From Acanthamoeba sp. SK_2022b (lineage: Eukaryota > Discosea > Longamoebia > Acanthamoebidae), in the NCBI GenBank assembly GCA_027943245.1, contig JANDJZ010000902.1, positions 1-15,151 of the forward strand: 15,151 bases of DNA. Reading direction: 5' to 3'. Numbering within the stretch: position 1 is the first letter of the stretch; every line of letters begins with the position of its first letter. Under the pieces are notes generated by a model, which searched no databases, was not told where the DNA came from, and saw nothing but the letters and a program-made list of their open reading frames with translations. The position numbers were made by a program, and so were the translations under genes. Shown here in pieces: positions 11,225 through 15,151 of the stretch.

Positions 11225-11290
<66 letters not shown>

Positions 11291-11708
11291 CCTCCCCTTC
11301 ACCCTTGCTTTCGGTGTCTCATGGGACTGAGTGCAGGCAAGTGGACTTGGGGCGTGCCACGAGCCGCGGCGAGCCTCCGGCGGGAGTCAACATGCGATTC
11401 GTGGGCGACCACTTCTGTACGGGCATCAAGGTTCGGCCCACCACACAGAAATGGGGGGGGTAGGTCGTCACATACGCGCAGATGTTCGAGGCGTGACACC
11501 CTACGGCGTGCGTGTGTGCGTGTGCGTACAGTTGGGGAAGGGCATGTTCGGGACCGTGTTTCTGGGCTACCATGTCAAGACCGCGCGCAGGGTTGCCATC
11601 AAGGTGTTTGACTGGGAGACGCTCACCAAGGCCGGCAAGCGGCCAGAACGCAAGGCCGAGAAGCAACTCCGACGCGAAATCGGTAACCGCACACGCACAC
11701 GCACACGC

Positions 11709-11762
<54 letters not shown>

Positions 11763-14172
11763 GCACGCATGCACGCATGCACACACATCGCACACGGCAA
11801 TTGGCCACTGATTGGTGTGCGCGCGTTGGATGTGGCCAGAGTTGATGAGGGAGGCGCATCACCCGAACATCGTGCAGCTGCTGGACGTGGTGCTCACGCA
11901 TCCGGACTCGGCCGACTGGTCGCGCCCGCGATCGTGGGCCGAGCTCATCAGCCTCATCAAGAGCCACGGCCACAGCATCCACCTCATCCTCGAATACGTG
12001 CAGGGCGGCGACATGCGCGACTACCTCCGCAAGAAGGGGCGCCTCTCCGAGAAGGAGGCGCGCTACTGGCTCCGCCAGCTCGGTTCGCGAAACCGTCCAC
12101 TCCCCCCCTGCTCGCATTCCGCGCGTGCCTTACACATCTCGTGGTGTTGCCATGCAGCATCGGGAATGAAGTTCATGAAAGACAAGGGCATATTGCATCG
12201 AGATCTCAAGGTATACGACACGACACGACACGACACGACACGACACGACACGACACGACACGACACGACACGACACGACACGACACACGACAATGGCATA
12301 AGATGAAGTGCTCACGCGGCGCGGTCGTGGCAGCCGGACAATCTGTTGTTGACGGCGCAAGACGAGAACGGCGTGTTGAAGGTGGCCGACTTTGGGCTGG
12401 GCCGATTCCTGCACGCGGGGGAGGTGGCGGAGACCGGCGGGGTGGGCACCCCGCTTTACATGGCGCCCGAGATCCTGCAGTGGCAGCCGCACACGGCCAA
12501 GGCCGACCTGTGGAGCGTGGGCGTGCTCGTCTACAAGATGCTCACCGACGACTTCCCCTTTCCCGCCTCCAACCCGCGACAAGTACTCCTCCCTCCCGTG
12601 CCCCCAACCAAAAAACAAAAAAAAAACAAACTAAAAAAACTTCATAAAAAAATATCAAAAACTTCAAAAAAAAATCAAAAACTTTCAAAAAAAAACTTCC
12701 AAAAAGATCTAACAAACAAACAAACAAACAATAAACACAAACAAAAAAATAAATAAAACAAAAACAAAAACAAACATACAACAGTTGTTGGACCGAATCT
12801 TGACCGAGTCGCTGTGCTTCCCGGCCGATCTCGAGCTCACCGAGGAAATGAAAGACCTCCTCAACGGTCTTCTGCAACGGGTGAGCTCTCCACACACCGC
12901 ACGCATCGCCTAGGCTGTCGCCGCGAGTGGCTCACAAGCGGCGTCGGTGTGGCGGGGTTCAACACACAGGACGAGTCGCTGCGAATATCGTGGAACGAGT
13001 TCTTCATGCACCCGTGCGTGAATCTGATGAACGAGGTGTGGGGCAACGACACGTCCCAGCAGGCTTCGCTCTCCGCCTCCTACTCCGAACTCCTCCGCGA
13101 ACTCGAGCTGCGCGAACGCGAGGTCGACCACCTGCGAAGGTAAGCGCGCGCGAGCCCTCGCCTGTCTTGTGTCGAACGTTGGCTGATCAGGCGAGCGGTC
13201 GCGACACGATTGGGGGGGGGCAGTTCGCTCGAGGCGGCGGAGAAGGCCAACAGCGAACTGGCGGGGCAGCTGCGCGAGAAGGACGCGCTGATCGAGGGCC
13301 TGCGCCGCAACGAACTCGGCTTCAAGGAGGAGATCGAGCACCTCCGCCAGACCCTCAGCAAGTGCGCACCGCACGCCCACGCGCGATGGCGCGAGCGTGT
13401 CATGATCGATTGGCTCACGCGTTCAATCGATTGCGTGCACGCACAGGGAAGCCGAGTCCATGGAGATGCTGCTACGCGACAAGGAGGCCGCCCTCCAGCA
13501 GACCACAGCCAAGGATCGCGAACGCAAGAAGGTACCCTGCGTGCTCATTATTTTATTAAATATATAAATATTAAAATAATATATAAATATAAATATTTTT
13601 GTGTGTTTTTGTCTTGGCTGACGGCGCCTCTCCCGCGAAGGAGGTGCACCGGCTGAAGAAGAAGCTGCGGCAGAGGGAGGACGGGGACCGCATGGCGTCG
13701 CTCGTGCAGGGCGCCAAGTCGGACTCGCCCGTCGGCTCACCGCCCGCGAGTGGCATGCTGTCGACCAACTCGCCCTCGTCGTCGGCGTCGTCGTCGCCGG
13801 TGACGGCCAAGAAGACGCGGGAGGCGGAGAAGGCGGAGAAGGAGCTGCACGTCCTCAAGGAGAACCTCAAGCGGAAGGAGAAGGAGGAGCGCCGCTCCTT
13901 CGACAAGATCAACAAGCTCAAGAAGGAACGCGACGAGTTCGCCGCCGAACGCGCAGCCCTCCAGGTTCTACCCCCCACCCAACACGGCGTGCGCACGTGG
14001 GGTGCTGACGTGTGATGTGGGCGCGCGACGGACTGGGCAGGTGGAGTGCGAGCGGCTGGCGGAGCAGCTGGAGGCGGCGACTGTGCAGCCGGTGATGTCG
14101 CCCGGCGGGACCTCGCGAGCATCTCCGTCCATCGTGGTCCAACCGCCCAACCGCCGCAAGACATCCAAGTGA
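10359..14172 (+). CDS. ULK/Atg1-like Ser/Thr kinase with N-terminal helical and C-terminal coiled-coil regions
   Basis: Exons: 10359-10454, 10652-10818, 10943-11224, 11337-11430, 11532-11682, 11840-12082, 12158-12210, 12334-12582, 12785-12880, 12970-13139, 13224-13361, 13447-13531, 13641-13964, 14041-14172, giving 759 aa with all phases consistent. An in-frame TGA at 10341 fixes the start. Residues 1-32 are Ser/Thr/Tyr-rich; 33-213 are mostly predicted helical, possibly ARM/HEAT-like. The kinase domain spans about 214-490: LGKGMFGTV (214-222), VAIK with Lys237, HRDLKPDN with Asp360, DFG at 381-383, GTPLYMAPEIL and KADLWSVGVLVY, ending LLQRDESLRISWNEFFMHP. This is the ULK/Atg1 pattern with every catalytic residue present. 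Residues about 500-608 and 655-730 are coiled coil, split by a Ser/Pro linker. Canonical Atg1/ULK begins with the kinase, so this is a divergent family member or another role; no symbol is assigned. Confidence 0.9.
10881..10934 (+). repeat. C11 run plus (GT)~21 in kinase intron 2
   Basis: Eleven C (10881-10891) are followed by about 21 GT units (10892-10934). The tract ends eight nt before the CCAG acceptor (exon 3 starts at 10943), so it replaces the usual polypyrimidine tract. Confidence 0.93.
11227..11289 (+). repeat. (AC)~31 microsatellite in kinase intron 3
   Basis: A 63-nt pure AC tract begins two nt after the donor GT (gtacac). It ends in a CAG at 11288-11290 that could act as a decoy acceptor. 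Using that decoy would hit an in-frame TGA, so the real acceptor is GTGCAG at 11331-11336. Confidence 0.93.
11688..11762 (+). repeat. (CGCACA)n and (AC)~24 repeats in kinase intron 5
   Basis: The hexamer GCACAC, repeated about four times, grades into about 24 AC units. Beyond it come GCACGCAT repeats. The tract lies wholly inside intron 11683-11839. Confidence 0.9.
12216..12285 (+). repeat. (CGACA)14 pentanucleotide repeat in kinase intron 7
   Basis: Fourteen perfect CGACA units start five nt after the donor (gtata) of intron 12211-12333, immediately after the exon that ends with the catalytic HRDLK. Confidence 0.93.
12601..12784 (+). repeat. A-rich low-complexity tract in kinase intron 8
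   Basis: Most of intron 12583-12784 is A-rich on the sense strand, with repeated AAAAACTTCAAAA and AAACAAACAAAC words. The acceptor context is acatacaacag, which has almost no pyrimidine tract. Confidence 0.85.
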
Positions 14173-14703
14173 AAAAATAATAAATAAATAAATAAATTAT
14201 TGGGGTGCAGTGGTTGGCTTTCCTCTTCGACCAATCTTGAGCGTAGCTACGAGTTCGTAAAGCATGAGCAGCCCAAGACGCACTTACCACCATCTGGTGC
14301 TCGAGTTTGTGCAGAACGTACACCACATCAGACACCCTAGGGTAGGGGGTCAGCAGACCTTGGCACATTCTATCATTCAGGCAGAAAAGGGAGCCAGAGG
14401 TAGGTCCATGTTTGTAGCTGATCCCCAGGGGTGACCCGCTTGGCCACCACTACCAACTTCACCTGTTTCTGGGTTACTCATCAACAGACTCTCGGTGGTG
14501 CCCTGATTCGAGTGATCCACGTAGCACCTGCTTAATGGCCATCCCCTGATGATGAAGGGCAATCAGGGAGTTGGCCCGGTCTTTGACAGAACAGCAGCCA
14601 AAGCAAACCGGGTTTATCTTTTGGACCAAAAGAGAAACTTGCAGACAGTGAAAGAATTGCGAGGGAGGGTGGACAGAAGGGAGCCGGCCTGGCGCGAGGC
14701 CAA
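14173..14703. other. Convergent spacer with atypical, possibly relic sequence
   Basis: This is the 530-nt spacer between the 3' ends of the kinase gene and the RGG protein gene. Beyond the (AAAT)n block, sequence from about 14210 to 14690 is less GC-rich and lacks the GC-ending codon bias of the neighbours. On the minus strand, short open pieces look protein-like: near 14586-14518 a segment reading DRANSLIALHHQGMAIKQVL, and near 14368-14288 a segment with PRVSDVVYVLHKLEHQM followed by GTAAGT. They lie in different frames with stops between. I see no intact gene. A decayed mobile element is possible but unproven. Confidence 0.35.
14179..14196 (+). terminator. Tandem AATAAA signals just after the kinase stop codon
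   Basis: AATAAATAAATAAATAAA starts six nt after the TGA at 14170-14172, giving several overlapping AATAAA hexamers. The arrangement matches that at the end of the SETD9-like gene. Confidence 0.6.
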
Positions 14704-15151
14704 CTATCTCCTGGGCCATTGGCCTCGGTTCTCGTTGCCCCGGGCCGCGCCAAAGGTCTGCGTCTTGCTTCGGTCCTTGCGCTGGAACCGCCCGCCCCTT
14801 CCTCCGCCGCCCCCTCGCGGCCCGCTGATGCTATCTGCACGCGGATCGTTAATTCCACTGTGTCGTGTTGCGTGTGTTGCGTGTGTTGCGTGTGTCGTGT
14901 GATGTGTGTCGGCAACAAGAAGGCGTACTGAGGTTGGCGTGGGGGTCGAAGGGCGCCTGTGAGGCCTGCGCCGGGCGCTGCTGCTGGTTGCGTCCACCGG
15001 AGGAGGAGGAGGACGACGAGGAGGACGTGGCCGAGCTTCGCGAGCCGCGCGGAGCAAACGTGTGGTCCTGGCTGGCGTCGGCCGACTGCTGCTGCTGCTG
15101 CTGCTGCTGGCCGAACGGAGACGGGGCGGTCGAGTAGTCGAACGGCGCCGG
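14704..15151 (-). CDS. C-terminal part of a poly-Q/poly-S/RGG protein (5' end outside window)
   Basis: Partial gene, truncated by the right edge of the window. Two exons are visible: 15151-14929 (frame starts at 15151) and 14834-14704, joined across a 94-nt intron (gtacgc...gtgcag) in phase 1, giving 117 residues before TAG. The first exon is intrinsically disordered: APFDYSTAPSPFG, a run of eight Gln, APRGSRSS, a run of nine Ser, GGRNQQQRPAQ and a second APFDPHAN copy. The second exon encodes an RGG-like basic tail with RGGGGGRGGRFQRKD and KTQTFGAARGNENRGQW. The alternative acceptor four nt downstream would lose the RGG frame, so the first AG is chosen. The composition suggests an RNA-binding or RNP-granule protein, but no folded domain is visible and the family is unknown. 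The intron holds three copies of a CACACGCAA-type 9-mer. Confidence 0.65.
   Translation of the reverse strand, partial: RRRSTTRPPRLRSASSSSSSSSRPTPARTTRLLRAAREARPRPPRRPPPPPVDATSSSARRRPHRRPSTPTPTSVRLLVADTHHTTHATHATHATRHSGINDPRADSISGPRGGGGGRGGRFQRKDRSKTQTFGAARGNENRGQWPRR

Noticed and set aside
11291..11336. CAG ending the AC tract at 11288-11290 as the intron 3 acceptor
   Set aside because: In the required phase it meets TGA within 14 codons; GTGCAG at 11336 keeps the frame open into exon 4.
11331..12647. 438-aa plus-strand open frame through the kinase gene
   Set aside because: It runs through several introns and out-of-frame exons, with Thr/His repeats from the AC tract. The kinase motifs lie in other frames joined by splicing.
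14470..14560. Box C/D snoRNA-like TGATGA words
   Set aside because: No properly spaced D box with terminal stem was found on either strand; such short matches are expected by chance.

Overview
The window looks like nuclear DNA of a free-living amoebozoan, most likely Acanthamoeba or a close relative. This rests on very GC-rich exons with GC-ending codons, densely packed eukaryotic genes on both strands, many short GT-AG introns (about 70-200 nt), abundant microsatellites confined to introns and spacers, and (AAAT)n poly(A) signals close to stop codons. There are no bacterial features, phage genes or CRISPR arrays. The species call is inference; the gene structures were rebuilt by hand from splice sites, reading phase and remembered family conservation.

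Layout, left to right: (1) 208-643 (+), a tiny three-exon gene for a secreted TVQ-repeat peptide. (2) 844-3825 (-), an eight-exon SEC23 gene (758 aa), the COPII inner-coat subunit and Sar1 GAP. (3) 3826-4102, a compact bidirectional promoter with a palindromic TGACGTCA next to CCAAT. (4) 4103-4817 (+), a three-exon ALG13 gene (179 aa), the catalytic subunit of the second GlcNAc transferase of N-glycan assembly. (5) 4818-5227, a convergent spacer with a long polypurine tract. (6) 5228-8082 (-), a three-exon gene for an 868-aa secreted protein: signal peptide, laminin-G-like lectin fold, cadherin/Ig-like domain, then about 12 Cys-rich CGxCGGNGTSC modules. (7) 8083-8423, a divergent promoter. (8) 8424-9957 (+), a seven-exon SETD9-like SET-domain protein (316 aa). 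(9) 9958-10358, a spacer with a strong hairpin. (10) 10359-14172 (+), a fourteen-exon, 759-aa ULK/Atg1-like Ser/Thr kinase with an N-terminal helical extension and a C-terminal coiled coil; its introns are full of microsatellites. (11) 14173-14703, a convergent spacer with an atypical, possibly relic segment. (12) 14704-15151 (-), the 3' end of a poly-Q/poly-S/RGG protein running off the right edge.

A loose theme links the left half: SEC23 (ER export) and ALG13 (ER N-glycosylation) share a promoter, and the two flanking secreted products, one rich in N-glycosylation sequons, are clients of that pathway. This is contextual inference; eukaryotic neighbours are usually independent.

The most interesting structural observations are: kinase exon 3, an in-frame 94-codon cassette, lies between a (GT)~21 intron and an (AC)~31 intron whose transcripts are mutually complementary; 23 of 33 reconstructed 5' splice sites carry C at intron position +4; and two acceptors directly follow poly-G runs.
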